55,471 nucleotides of DNA from Rs1 sp036960485 (GTDB lineage: Bacteria; Pseudomonadota; Gammaproteobacteria; Pseudomonadales; Balneatricaceae), in assembly GCA_036960485.1 (NCBI GenBank), contig JBALXS010000024.1, positions 1 through 55,471 on the forward strand. The letters are read 5' to 3'. This document shows, piece by piece, positions 35,034 through 43,883 of the stretch (position 1 is its first letter; the number at the start of each line of letters is the position of its first letter). Both the position numbers and the translations under genes were made by a program. Under the pieces are notes generated by a model, which did no database searches, was not told the DNA's origin, and was given only the letters and a program-made list of their open reading frames with translations.

Positions 35034-37253
35034 TTAGGCATCAGCCGTTTTTTGGCCTATTCTAAAGATGACGAATTCCGCAGGCCGAAGAGGTGCAACG
35101 CCAACTTCGCAAACTAAACGGCCATTATCAATGTCGTTTTGTGTCATTGTATTTCGATCGCATCGTACAAAAAATGCAGCTTCAGGGCTTGCACCTAATA
35201 AGTGACCACTACTCCATTCGTTGAACAAGAAGTTACTAATAGTGATGCGAACATTGGCCCATAAAGCTTCGCCATTCGGCTCAAATACCGCCCACTGCGT
35301 GCCTTTTTCGATGGAGCGTTCTAAATACAAAAAGTAGCGTCGTACATTCACGTATTTCCATTCAGGATCGCTAGATAAGGTGCGCGCCCCCCAAACACGA
35401 TGCCCCCTACCCGGGAATGAGCGCAAGCAGTTAATAGCATTAGGATTTAATAACTCTTGTTGGAATTTATTAATGGTTTGATTAAAGCTTAACGCGCCTA
35501 ATACCACTGTATTCGCAGGTGCTTTGTGTACACCACGCTCTACATCAGTGCGCGCGTAAATTCCTGCCATAAAGCCACAAGGTGGTAATGCTAGTGATGC
35601 CGATTTGCCTGATGGATCCGAAGTGTCTGAATTTGAAGTGACAACCCAAGGGTAATAAAGAGCTAAGCGACTGTCATCAAAGTTATCCCGCAGTGCCCTT
35701 ATTTCAGAAATAGTCATGTCTTTACGACAATCGACCAGCCCAATACGGTAGCGCATTTTCAAGCAGTGATTAAGCATGGCATTGACGACTGATTGATGAG
35801 CAGTGGCAGTATTGGCCGCTGCATTTGGCGTCATCACGATGGAAATATCTTCGATGTCTTCTAGTGTGATTAATCCTGTGTTGCCGTTTATCTCATCCAT
35901 TTCCCCGATGTAATCAACATCAGTTAATGCTCTCCCATCATCTCCGCCTTGCAGACTAATGATATAACGAGGGCTAGCAAAAGAAGTGCTGCTAGGTATT
36001 AATTGTGCGCTGTTGGCCTTAAATAGTTCAAACATGGCCAAATACACCGCGGATGCGGTGGCTAAACCACCAGTACTGCAAGCGATAGGTAAGCTCAGTG
36101 CATCAATTTTTTTACTGGGGTGCTGTGTCAACACATTACCCAAAGAGGCGTTATTAATTGCGCTTGGATCTAAGCTTAAACCGCTGATTTGATAAATAGC
36201 TTCACCAACACCTGCCACACCTTGGCCATTGCTAAGCGTTAAAGCGCGACGTATCACATTCATCGAAAAACCACGCTTAATCACCAGTGATTTTGCCCCC
36301 GCCGCGAGTAGCAATTCACTAAGGTCAAAACTAACGTTTACCACATTCGTGTTAAGTTCTAAAAGCACTACAAACTTGGTGCCACTGGCATCGATTGAAC
36401 CCCACAACAGCGTTGCATCATCTAGATCAGGAAAATACGGCTGGATGCTAGCGGTGAGTGCTAATCTAGCATTGGTTCCCGCTGCTAATGCACCACTGGC
36501 AGGCTGGGATGCTATTAACTGAGTTAATTTAAAATCTAAGGTGTTTAAGTTAGCCGTACTGATTTGATCGCCAAGCGTTGCAATAACTACTTGCTCAACC
36601 GTGTCGTCAGCATTGATAACATCAGCGACGGTGCCTGCTAATACATAAGCATCTTCACTTTGATCAAACCGCACTATCACATGAAGCTGCTTTAATGGAA
36701 ACCCAGTGTGAGCGCCCGCTGCGTCGAACACAGTGTTAATTACGGGGGCATCAATCGTTAGCAGTGCCATTTGGTTATCTTGCAAACTGGGGTTAACAAT
36801 CGTTCTTAAGAGGTTTTGCGAATCATCCCAAAGTATTTCTAAATCAAGATTTCCACCGCTACCGGCAAAGCGCGCATTAAAGGCTAAATCACCTTGCACT
36901 GCAGAGGCCTTGGCCGCGCTGCTACCTGCTCCGCTTTGATCAATACTGTTGCCACCACCGATCACTCGCGTCATGTAGAGCTGCTTGCCGCCATTGTCAA
37001 AAAAAGCTCTGGCAGCTAGGGCGCTGAAATTTAGTTGCGCGGTACCTGGAGCATCAATAAAACTGAGCGAGTGTGCCGAACCGAACGTTTTCTCAAATTG
37101 GGCATAGTTGGTCATCACTTCTGGCGTGCCTCTCACCGGTCCAAATTTAGCAGGCCCCACCATGGCGGCTACACTTGTGCCGACGCCTTCGATAGATTTT
37201 GATCTAAAACTGGTCTCTTCGATATAGACACCGGGTGCTAGATATTGTGGCAT
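35034..37253 (-). CDS. Contractile sheath protein (Afp2/3-like)
   Basis: A 739-residue sheath subunit. I start at ATG 37253, seven bases after AGAGGA, rather than the GTG one codon earlier. The N-terminal APGVYIEETSFRSKSIEGVG, GTSVAAMVGPAKFGPVRGTP and C-terminal FEPNGEALWANVRITISNFL, FFVRCDRNTMTQ and RPAEFVIFRIGQ segments are those of phage-tail/eCIS sheaths that contract to drive the tube out. It is longer than the usual ~350-500 residues because of a beta-rich insertion (about 100-370), which should face the outside of the particle. It comes after the 276-residue gene and before tube 1. Confidence 0.95.
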   Translation of the reverse strand: MPQYLAPGVYIEETSFRSKSIEGVGTSVAAMVGPAKFGPVRGTPEVMTNYAQFEKTFGSAHSLSFIDAPGTAQLNFSALAARAFFDNGGKQLYMTRVIGGGNSIDQSGAGSSAAKASAVQGDLAFNARFAGSGGNLDLEILWDDSQNLLRTIVNPSLQDNQMALLTIDAPVINTVFDAAGAHTGFPLKQLHVIVRFDQSEDAYVLAGTVADVINADDTVEQVVIATLGDQISTANLNTLDFKLTQLIASQPASGALAAGTNARLALTASIQPYFPDLDDATLLWGSIDASGTKFVVLLELNTNVVNVSFDLSELLLAAGAKSLVIKRGFSMNVIRRALTLSNGQGVAGVGEAIYQISGLSLDPSAINNASLGNVLTQHPSKKIDALSLPIACSTGGLATASAVYLAMFELFKANSAQLIPSSTSFASPRYIISLQGGDDGRALTDVDYIGEMDEINGNTGLITLEDIEDISIVMTPNAAANTATAHQSVVNAMLNHCLKMRYRIGLVDCRKDMTISEIRALRDNFDDSRLALYYPWVVTSNSDTSDPSGKSASLALPPCGFMAGIYARTDVERGVHKAPANTVVLGALSFNQTINKFQQELLNPNAINCLRSFPGRGHRVWGARTLSSDPEWKYVNVRRYFLYLERSIEKGTQWAVFEPNGEALWANVRITISNFLFNEWSSGHLLGASPEAAFFVRCDRNTMTQNDIDNGRLVCEVGVAPLRPAEFVIFRIGQKTADA

Positions 37254-37370
37254 CACAAAATCCTCTTGTTGTATTGAATTAAACAGGATGCATATTTTTG
37301 CTATTTAATGACAAATCAGGCATCTGTCGGCTTTTCCTTGGTAATTGAGCTCAACCCTTCTACAATCAAC

Positions 37371-38201
37371 TTATGTTGGTGTTTTTAAAACGATACTTAA
37401 ATGGTTTTCACTGCGTAAGCGCTGTACTTGTGCCACACTAAACTTAAAAGCCAAATGTGCAATTTCGCTACTATCTAGAGCTGCATCTTCTAATATATTA
37501 AAGGCCGTAAGCTGATTTATATCGGCTATATCAGCACTTTGATCAAGATTAGCAATCACCGTTAATTGCGCCTCATACTGGGTATTGATTGAGTTTTTGT
37601 CCGGTGCGGGTAAGCGATTCATCGCCAGTGAGAATTCGCCTCTTGCATCGCATTGCCCTTTAAAGGTTAATAATGGTTCTTCATTGCCTAGATTAATTTC
37701 GACATTGATGACAGCCCAGCTCGCAGGCGTATCATCTTCATAAATGACATGTCCAAAAACGCCCCCTGCGCTATTAAAAACATTACCCATAGGAGAGCGA
37801 AAAAGTTTAACGGTGTATTTGCTTTGCTCTGCAATAGTAGTTAAAGCTAGCCGCTGTGGGTTATAAATGCCTTTAAGATCAGACACTGACAAGGTTATTG
37901 AATAAGGAGCTTTCGCCGCGCTTATTTGCGTAGATCGATCCATGGCTGCTATGTTATCGCGCTCTTGAGCTGTTAAATGTGTGCTACTAATCACTGCTTG
38001 CGTGATGCCTGGTAGGTTTCGTTGCAATACCAGCACGCTATCTTTTTCGATTAATTTTAAATCACTAGGAGCACTCAATAACGTAAATTGTAACTTAGCA
38101 CCACTGACTAAACGGTGTTGCTCACTTTGACAACCACTGCCTTCAGCCCATTGAATGTAATGGCTAGAGTGCGTGAATAAAGTTTCTAACAGCCCTTTCA
38201 T
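37371..38201 (-). CDS. eCIS-cluster protein with carboxypeptidase-regulatory-like beta domain
   Basis: A 276-residue protein whose start overlaps the stop of the DUF4255 gene by four bases (ATGA). Residues about 145-195 (FGHVIYEDDTPASWAVINVE, then GQCDARGEFSLAMN) have the pattern of a carboxypeptidase-regulatory/CNA-like beta sandwich. The first 110 residues contain strand-rich segments without known motif. There is no signal peptide. It lies between the cap protein and the sheath, where Afp has no equivalent, so a capping, decoration or adhesion role can only be guessed. Confidence 0.75.
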   Translation of the reverse strand: MKGLLETLFTHSSHYIQWAEGSGCQSEQHRLVSGAKLQFTLLSAPSDLKLIEKDSVLVLQRNLPGITQAVISSTHLTAQERDNIAAMDRSTQISAAKAPYSITLSVSDLKGIYNPQRLALTTIAEQSKYTVKLFRSPMGNVFNSAGGVFGHVIYEDDTPASWAVINVEINLGNEEPLLTFKGQCDARGEFSLAMNRLPAPDKNSINTQYEAQLTVIANLDQSADIADINQLTAFNILEDAALDSSEIAHLAFKFSVAQVQRLRSENHLSIVLKTPT

Positions 38202-38782
38202 GGGTAGCCCTGCATTTTGCTAACAACGCTTTCAACTAACGGTGCTTCTTGAGCCGTTGATAATGGATACATACGCAAAGTTTTAACTAAATAAGGCACT
38301 GATAGTAAGTAATCGTGCGGGAGTGCTTCCCATATTCTCAGTAAATTTTCGGTACTCATTTCTTCAGGCACAATTTGTACTTGCTCTGTGTCATCCCAAC
38401 TAGGATCCCAGATGCTTAAGTGTGAGACATCCAAACTCAATGCACTGCCAATGTGCTGCATTGCCCAGCCAATCAGCAAACCTTCATTTTCTCCGCTATC
38501 TGTCCAAGCGATGATTAATAAGTGTAAATTTACTGGTAATTCTGGCGCTGTGGCTTGCAAGGTGTTGATGTTTATGTAGCGGTTTCGGCCAATAGGATCA
38601 ACTGATACGCGGTGTAGGTACAAACCAATTTGGTTTTTAGAAGGCGTCTCGTGCAGCTCTTTGTTGCCTAAAATAACAATTTCAGGTTCAAAAGTAGAAA
38701 AGTAACTATCTTCAACAATTTTTCGCTCTAATAGTTTTTTGATTGCTGCTAATATTCCGGGGATTGCCCTAAACGAAGCCAT
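38198..38782 (-). CDS. DUF4255 tail-terminator (Afp16/Pvc16-like)
   Basis: A 194-residue protein typical of DUF4255: ILAAIKKLLERKIVED at the N-terminus, then NQIGLYLHRVSVDPIGRNRY, NLHLLIIAWTDSGENEGLLI and RIWEALPHDYLLSVPYLV. Afp16 terminates the tube and sheath at the far end and sets particle length. In Afp and PVC it is the last gene, whereas here it comes first in the operon. The start is preceded by GGAAAT about five bases away. It is probably the first gene of the main eCIS transcript. Confidence 0.93.
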   Translation of the reverse strand: MASFRAIPGILAAIKKLLERKIVEDSYFSTFEPEIVILGNKELHETPSKNQIGLYLHRVSVDPIGRNRYININTLQATAPELPVNLHLLIIAWTDSGENEGLLIGWAMQHIGSALSLDVSHLSIWDPSWDDTEQVQIVPEEMSTENLLRIWEALPHDYLLSVPYLVKTLRMYPLSTAQEAPLVESVVSKMQGYP

Positions 38783-39055
38783 AATATTTCCATCAATGAA
38801 TCGTATATGCTATTTATAAACTCTCTATATTCTTTGTATAAATCGCTATTAAGTTACACTAGTAATAACTGCTGTTATTAATTAAAATCTCTCAGTAAAT
38901 TTATAATTATTAATATTTTTGAATAGCTATTGTTTGGTAGTAGAAGTTACAATAATTTATTTATCATAAAAAACTTTTAATAGGTTTTTTGAGAATAGTA
39001 TTGATCTTTAAAAAGCAGCTAACTAGTTATTTACAGTCGTTTTTCCGTCTACACT
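38783..39055 (-). promoter_or_regulatory. Probable eCIS promoter region with an 18-bp inverted repeat
   Basis: This is the only long noncoding gap (273 bp, AT-rich) between the regulatory genes and the first eCIS gene, so the operon promoter should lie here. An inverted repeat TAATAAC-TGCT-GTTATTA occupies 38863-38880, about 85 bp before the start codon. A weak A/T-flanked stem (AAAAAAC...GGTTTTTT, about 38967-38990) may end the upstream transcript. I cannot assign ECF-type -35/-10 boxes with confidence. Confidence 0.45.
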
Positions 39056-39238
39056 TTAGGTTATGTTTTTGTTTGATTTCGTAGCTTTTAAAATTTTCGC
39101 TCTTTGGTTCTCTATTTTATCTATTATTTTAGGATCATTTAAATAATAAATTTCAAATTCATTTAACTCTTGATTACTAAGGTTATCAGATAGATATTTA
39201 TCTATCACTTTCTCCCTTATTATATATTCGATATCCAT
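39056..39238 (-). CDS. Small acidic protein next to the sigma factor, possible regulator
   Basis: A 60-residue, mostly helical protein (MDIEYIIREKVIDKYLSDN, then LSNQELNEFEIYYLNDP). This layout resembles the N-terminal segment of anti-sigma or sigma-regulating proteins, in which a YL-G/DxLxxxExxxFExxxL pattern is common, but it lacks the zinc-binding HxxxCxxC motif. It is transcribed in the same direction as, and 248 bp downstream of, the sigma gene and immediately upstream of the eCIS operon. A purine-rich AAGAG precedes its start. An anti-sigma role is inference. Confidence 0.55.
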   Translation of the reverse strand: MDIEYIIREKVIDKYLSDNLSNQELNEFEIYYLNDPKIIDKIENQRAKILKATKSNKNIT

Positions 39239-39486
39239 AACTCTTCACCCTGAAATTATCCAGGCAGTGTTTGCCGATATCGTAACTACTGCTAACAAGT
39301 GATTTTTTCTCTCACATTTATAAACTATCCTCACCAAAAATATAATACCTATATCATGCACGCAAAATTTAGCCTCGATAAAGTAATTAGTTACTTAGAA
39401 AAATTATTCTTTATTTATCGATGCTAACATTTTAAACAAACACTCAATATAGATGTTATTAATACCCAAAACGGGCAAAATCTATA

Positions 39487-40056
39487 TTATTGTTCTAATA
39501 TTAATTTAAAACGTTTTCTGGCACGTGAAACCACGCGGTCAAATGCATGTACTGTTAATTCCATCGCTTGGCATACCTGTAATTTCTCTTGCTCCCATAC
39601 ATACAGGCGCAAAAGTATCTCTCGATCTCGAGGAATGGACAGCTTATTTAATAAATTGCGTATATAACTACTGTGTTGCTCAGTGATGATAATTTGCAGC
39701 TGGCCTTTACTTTGATCAACCGCTTGCTCAATAATTTCACTATTCACGTGGGTATCGCGGCGGATTTCTTTACGATAATGCGCAATGACAATATTTCTAG
39801 CGGTTCCGTGAATGAAATGTGTTAATTTGGCTGGGTCGTCAATACCTGTGCTTCTTAATCTTTCGATAATAATTCGCAAAGTATCTTGCAATAAATCTTC
39901 AGCTAACGAGATATCTCTAGTGCGGTATTTAAGCATCTCTAGCAAACTTCTTTGATACTTTTTAACTAATAGCGTTTCTGCACTTTTATCACCTTTAGCA
40001 ATGCGAGATACCAATGCAACACTATCTATCAAATGATCCTCTTTATTGACAATCAT
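39487..40056 (-). CDS. ECF-type RNA polymerase sigma factor
   Basis: A 189-residue sigma-70 family protein of extracytoplasmic-function size. Region 2 spans about 30-95 (YQRSLLEMLKYRTRDISLAE, DLLQDTLRIIIERLR, then HFIHGTARNIVIAHYRKE). Region 4 covers about 135-185 (LSIPRDREILLRLYVWEQEK, then TVHAFDRVVSRARKRFKL). GGAGG lies seven bases before the ATG. It stands directly upstream of, and co-directional with, the small acidic protein and the eCIS cluster, so the simplest inference is that it activates eCIS expression in response to an unknown signal. Confidence 0.92.
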   Translation of the reverse strand: MIVNKEDHLIDSVALVSRIAKGDKSAETLLVKKYQRSLLEMLKYRTRDISLAEDLLQDTLRIIIERLRSTGIDDPAKLTHFIHGTARNIVIAHYRKEIRRDTHVNSEIIEQAVDQSKGQLQIIITEQHSSYIRNLLNKLSIPRDREILLRLYVWEQEKLQVCQAMELTVHAFDRVVSRARKRFKLILEQ

Positions 40057-40072
40057 TTCTGCCTCCGTGCAG

Positions 40073-40096
40073 TTACATTACGCTTCACTAATGTAA
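40073..40096. promoter_or_regulatory. Inverted repeat in the sigma-factor leader
   Basis: TTACATTA (40073-40080) and TAATGTAA (40089-40096) form a perfect 8-bp inverted repeat with an 8-bp spacer. It ends 17 bp upstream of the sigma-factor start codon. It is placed well for an operator or a leader hairpin that could limit translation, since the ribosome-binding site follows directly. No binding protein is known. Confidence 0.4.
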
Positions 40097-40843
40097 TGTA
40101 ATTTTTATTATCATTATTAATTGAATAAATTCATCTTCCAACACAATGATTCTACTGTAATTATTGCTGCAAGCTTGATCGTTTTAGAAGTTAAAAATAC
40201 TCAGGAACATAAATTATTACGTGCGACATTATTAATACATTTAGTTTTAATAGATGGCGTTTATAAATTAATACATGAAACAGATGTTTAAAACAAGTGT
40301 CTATAAACACAGTCATTCATATTTCAAATCATATTATTTATATTTATTAAATTGTTTAAAACGAATTTATTTCAACTGCTTTATTAACAGGCTGAATATA
40401 CAGGGGATATATCTAAGTTTAAAACGAATATTTATTATTTATATCAAAAAATGGAATAACAATTATTAGTTTTAATTTATTTTTAAGAATTACTGTTATT
40501 TAATTTTATTTTTAAAATAACTTAAATAACTTAAATAACTTAAATAACTTAAATGACTTAAATGACTTTAGGCGAGATTTAGGTAAGAAATTCATACTTA
40601 TAACTGAATACTATCAGCGACGCTAAAGATAACATTCCAATAAAAAAACAGCATTTACCAGCAATATAGTCTGCTTTTCGCTGCTTTTATCATTGGTTTC
40701 AAGAGAACAGTCTTTATGCGCTTTGCATAAAAGAGAACAAGTTGCATGCTCTCCCAGAATTCGTAATATTGAACTAAATTTCATGATTTTTAACTCAGCT
40801 CCATACGCTCTAATCGGTAATGAATGTATATTACAAATAGAGC
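40097..40843. other. AT-rich intergenic region with a 9-bp tandem repeat
   Basis: No supported gene is present; the only long frame (40275-40469, plus) is low-complexity and lacks a ribosome-binding site. At 40516-40569 there are about six tandem copies of a 9-bp unit, four AATAACTTA followed by two AATGACTT(A). The repeat is the kind that varies by slippage. The sigma-factor promoter presumably lies in this stretch. Confidence 0.5.
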
Positions 40844-41761
40844 TTATTTAAATTTTCTTTTCCGCTTAAAGTTAGCGCAGATAACACCAAAAGTAATCAG
40901 CACCATAGCCATGATTGTAGGAGTATCTAGCGATTCATGTAGTATTAAAAATGCCATTAATGATACCAATACTGGCGTTAAAGCTCCCCAACAAGCTGAA
41001 AGCTCAGCACCTAAGTTATTAATCGCATGCGTATAAGTCACCACTGTTACTAAGCCACAGAAAAAACCCATGATAACCAACTGCGGTAATACAACACTTA
41101 AAGGTGCTTGCATTAAGTTAGATGAAAAATACTGCGTCGGCATCACCAATAAAAGCACCACTGCGGCACTACTATTTAATACTGCTGCTAGCTCTAAGCC
41201 GCTTAGCTGCGCCATTTTCACACTTACGGTATAAGTAGACCAACACAGTGCTGCCAAGATATAGAATAAGTAACCGAAGTAGCTTTGCTCTGAATAACCA
41301 CTATTAGTGCTCGCCAGCAAAACCGCAATGCCTGCTAATACTATACTTAGCCCGGTAATACGTCTTTTAGTTAAGCGCTCTTTATAGCAACATACCGCCA
41401 GCAACGTCACAAATACTGGCGCCACACCTGGCACTAATAAACTGCCGATCACTGCTTGTACATGGCCCGATGCCAAAACAGATAGAAGATAAAATGGTAA
41501 GCCTGCACCAAACATAATACCCATCAAGTAGCGTTTTTTCACTTGTAGTATTTTATGTCTAGAGCGTATTACCACTGGCAATAACAGCAATGCTGGAAGT
41601 AAAAATCTTAACAGTGCCATATCAAACCCTGTCAGAGATGATTGAGCACCACTGCGCAAGGCTACAAAGTACGATGCCCACATTATAAGCGTGGCGATTA
41701 GCGCAAGTACCCCAGAGTTAAGAGGTGCTGCAACGGTTTTTAGTGTCGTTATATGGAACAT
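40844..41761 (-). CDS. EamA-family (DMT) transporter, probable metabolite exporter
   Basis: A ten-helix inner membrane protein of the drug/metabolite transporter superfamily, with two EamA repeats. The first repeat has LIATLIMWASYFVALRSGA and LLRFLLPALLLLP; the second has LFYILAALCWSTYTVSVK and LGAELSACWGALTPVLVSL. A start at 41761 (MFHITT) gives 305 residues; an alternative at 41815 adds 18 residues. It is divergent from an Lrp/AsnC regulator 149 bp away, a classic arrangement for Lrp-controlled amino acid exporters. The substrate is not known. Confidence 0.88.
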   Translation of the reverse strand: MFHITTLKTVAAPLNSGVLALIATLIMWASYFVALRSGAQSSLTGFDMALLRFLLPALLLLPVVIRSRHKILQVKKRYLMGIMFGAGLPFYLLSVLASGHVQAVIGSLLVPGVAPVFVTLLAVCCYKERLTKRRITGLSIVLAGIAVLLASTNSGYSEQSYFGYLFYILAALCWSTYTVSVKMAQLSGLELAAVLNSSAAVVLLLVMPTQYFSSNLMQAPLSVVLPQLVIMGFFCGLVTVVTYTHAINNLGAELSACWGALTPVLVSLMAFLILHESLDTPTIMAMVLITFGVICANFKRKRKFK

Positions 41762-41910
41762 ATTAATGCCTAAATAGAAACGTGAGATGCCGTTTAAGAG
41801 GCCACTATTATGCATAATACTTTGCGCATTTTTTTACCTTTATACTGTACTATTTTTACCTTATTTAGCGCATAATAGCTTTTTTGTTGCTAATTTTAGC
41901 GGAAAACACC

Positions 41911-42363
41911 ATGGATAAAACAGATAGAAGAATATTAGAGCTTTTGCAGAAAGATGGGCGTTTAACCACTGCACAAATTGCAGAGAGCGTAAATCTATCC
42001 CCATCACCTTGTGCAAGACGCATTAAGCGCTTAGAAAATGAGCGCATTATTGTGGGCTACCAAGCTAAGGTTTCGCGCCATAGTGTTAATTTAGGTATGA
42101 CGATTTTTGTACACGTAAACCTCAATAGTCATCAAGAAGCTGATTTAGAACATTTTGAGCGCATCATTAGTGGCTTGCAGCAAGTGATTAACGGCCATGT
42201 TGTATCTGGGCAATATGATTATCTTTTAGAAGTGGTGTGTACTGATCTAATCGCTTATGAGAGTTTTATGCGCCAATTACGAATGATACCGATGGTAAAA
42301 GATATTAATTCTAATTTCACGATTCGTACTTTCAAAGAACAAACTGCGTTGCCGATCTCTTGA
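41911..42363 (+). CDS. Lrp/AsnC-family transcriptional regulator
   Basis: A 150-residue DNA-binding regulator. ATG 41911 (MDKTDRRIL) is preferred over an earlier frame start at 41884, since the classical D-xx-DRRIL-x-LQ opening begins there after GCGGAAAA. The helix-turn-helix (TTAQIAESVNLSPSPCARRI, about 19-38) is followed by the RAM ligand-binding domain (about 65-140, including GHVVSGQYDYLLEVVC). It is divergent from the EamA transporter. A repeated TTTTTACCTT(A) motif in the shared intergenic (about 41828-41863) may be its operator. Confidence 0.93.
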   Translation: MDKTDRRILELLQKDGRLTTAQIAESVNLSPSPCARRIKRLENERIIVGYQAKVSRHSVNLGMTIFVHVNLNSHQEADLEHFERIISGLQQVINGHVVSGQYDYLLEVVCTDLIAYESFMRQLRMIPMVKDINSNFTIRTFKEQTALPIS

Positions 42364-42485
42364 TAGGACTTGTAAAAACAACTTGTAAATGTTGATGTAA
42401 ACGCGATATTTATTTATCAGCTTTTAAAGGCAGCTTAATTGATGCAGATCTATTTCATTGCACACTTTTAAATGAAACAATACCT

Positions 42486-42537
42486 AGGAAGCCGCCCGAG
42501 AACAGATTGATCTACTGCAGTTCTCGGACAGCCTCTT
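42486..42537. repeat. 52-bp hairpin element related to the 16506-16664 repeat
   Basis: The arms GGAAGCCGCCCGAGAAC (42487-42503) and the complement of AAGAGGCTGTCCGAGAAC (42520-42537) pair around a short centre. The outer motif TTCTCGGACAGCCTC is identical at 16650-16664. The internal AGTAGATCAATCT-type sequence is also shared in inverse order, so both are members of one repeat family, this being a much shorter copy. It sits between the lrp-like and NnrS genes. Confidence 0.6.
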
Positions 42538-42607
42538 AACTTCTATCTTTCTGTATTTTTTTGTAGCGATTTAAATCGTTGCATCGTTTTAATATTTAGG
42601 TTCAACA

Positions 42608-43789
42608 ATGAATAGTCCTCCAGTGCAATCTTCTTTAACACCCCATCAACGGCTTCACTGCCTACTGCAATTAGCTTTTAGGCCTTTCTTTTTATTAAGT
42701 GCAGGTTATGCCATTTGGCTATTATGCCGCTGGACTCTCACTTTAAGTGGTGTGTGGCCATGGCAAAGTGATATTGCCCTTTTTCCTTGGCATGCGCATG
42801 AATTTCAATTTGGCTTTGCAATGCCCATTGTTTTAGGCTTTTTGCTTACCGCAGCGCAAACATGGACAGGCGTGGCAAGTATCAAAGGTTATCAACTATT
42901 AGGACTTGTTTGCTTATGGCTAAGCGCGCGTATCGGGATGAACTTAGACCAATATGGGCTATATGTTAGTTCAATTGCCGATAGCGCTGTGCTTGTTATC
43001 AGCATGATTGTGCTGCTAAGAATGGTGCTCATTAGCAAAAACTATCGCAATTTGGTCTTCGTTCCTATTCTGGGTGTGTTTTTAACCTTGCATCTGACCC
43101 AGTTATATTTCCTGGATCAAAGTGCGTTATTACTGGCTAAAAAAGTAGCTTATGCCACGAGTTGGTGGTTTGTATTACTCATCAGTTTAATAGGTTCTAG
43201 AGTTATCCCTTTTTTCATTTCCAAAGCCGTGGATGCAACCTTAACGCGCGAAAGCAAGTATTTTACTTTAGTTTGCCAGCTACTTATTTTAACACTATTT
43301 TTACAGCTTCTATTCGATCTCCCGCTGCCTATTAATCTATTGTATGGGTTGTGCCTAGCCTGTCATTTGTATCGTTTGTATCTGTGGCATCATGCAAAAA
43401 TTTGGGCTAACCCGCTACTTTGGTCACTTTGGCTCAGTTATGCGTTTTTACCTTTAGCTTTTGCTAGCTTGCTTTTAGTAGATAGCTATGCCAATGCAAT
43501 GCATTTAATTAACATTGGTTTCATTGGATCAATGATTATGGCTTTTACATCCAGAGTCTCACTGGGCCATACTGGGCGCAAAATGCAAGTAAACCTTTCA
43601 ATGAGCATCGCTTTTGCTTGTGTTATGGTTAGCGCTTTAAGTAGAGGTATTTTCATTACTTTAATTCCTCAGTATTCAGCGCAATTGTTAATACTCGCTG
43701 CTGTTTGTTGGTTATTTGCATTATGTTGTTTTTTAATTCGCTATGCACCTATTTTGTTAGCACCGAGACCTGATGGAAAACCAGGTTAA
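42608..43789 (+). CDS. nnrS: NnrS family membrane protein
   Basis: A 393-residue integral membrane protein with about twelve helices. Typical NnrS motifs are FRPFFLLSAGYAIWL (residues 25-39), a WHAHEFQFGFA segment (64-74) with a conserved histidine pair, LGFLLTAAQTWTGV, and GSRVIPFFISKAV mid-protein. NnrS is a heme- and copper-containing membrane protein linked to protection from nitric oxide and nitrosative stress. No nitrite or nitric oxide reductase gene is close, so it appears to act as a stand-alone protection gene. A nearby ATG is preceded by an AGGTTC sequence. Confidence 0.9.
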   Translation: MNSPPVQSSLTPHQRLHCLLQLAFRPFFLLSAGYAIWLLCRWTLTLSGVWPWQSDIALFPWHAHEFQFGFAMPIVLGFLLTAAQTWTGVASIKGYQLLGLVCLWLSARIGMNLDQYGLYVSSIADSAVLVISMIVLLRMVLISKNYRNLVFVPILGVFLTLHLTQLYFLDQSALLLAKKVAYATSWWFVLLISLIGSRVIPFFISKAVDATLTRESKYFTLVCQLLILTLFLQLLFDLPLPINLLYGLCLACHLYRLYLWHHAKIWANPLLWSLWLSYAFLPLAFASLLLVDSYANAMHLINIGFIGSMIMAFTSRVSLGHTGRKMQVNLSMSIAFACVMVSALSRGIFITLIPQYSAQLLILAAVCWLFALCCFLIRYAPILLAPRPDGKPG

Positions 43790-43834
43790 ATTATTGCGCT
43801 AGTTAGCGCTACGTTGATCACTAGTCACTATTAT

Positions 43835-43883
43835 TTTGGCAACACACAATGCGTTTTAGTAACAACAATTGTGTGCTGCCAAA
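43835..43883. repeat. Stem-loop downstream of nnrS
   Basis: TTTGGCAACACACAAT (43835-43850) and ATTGTGTGCTGCCAAA (43868-43883) pair over 15 of 16 positions, with a 17-base loop. It lies 46 bp after the nnrS stop. Without a T run it is a poor intrinsic terminator, so it may stabilise mRNA ends or be a small repeat element. Confidence 0.5.

Noticed and set aside
7151..38782. Type VI secretion system
   Set aside because: No TssB/TssC pair, TssJLM membrane complex, ClpV or TssK-like protein is present. Sheath, DUF4255 and DUF4157 proteins indicate an eCIS.
7151..38782. Contractile prophage or R-type pyocin
   Set aside because: No capsid, terminase, portal, integrase, holin or endolysin genes are present, and AAA+ ATPase plus DUF4157/DUF4255/DUF5908 are eCIS hallmarks.
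40056..40100. TGTAAC upstream of both the sigma gene and the eCIS operon as a shared ECF -35 box
   Set aside because: In the sigma leader the match is only about 20 bp from the start codon and overlaps the translation signal, so it cannot serve as a promoter there.
40275..40469. 64-codon plus-strand frame upstream of the sigma factor
   Set aside because: Low-complexity Y/K/I/F-rich product from AT-rich sequence, no ribosome-binding site, no family resemblance.
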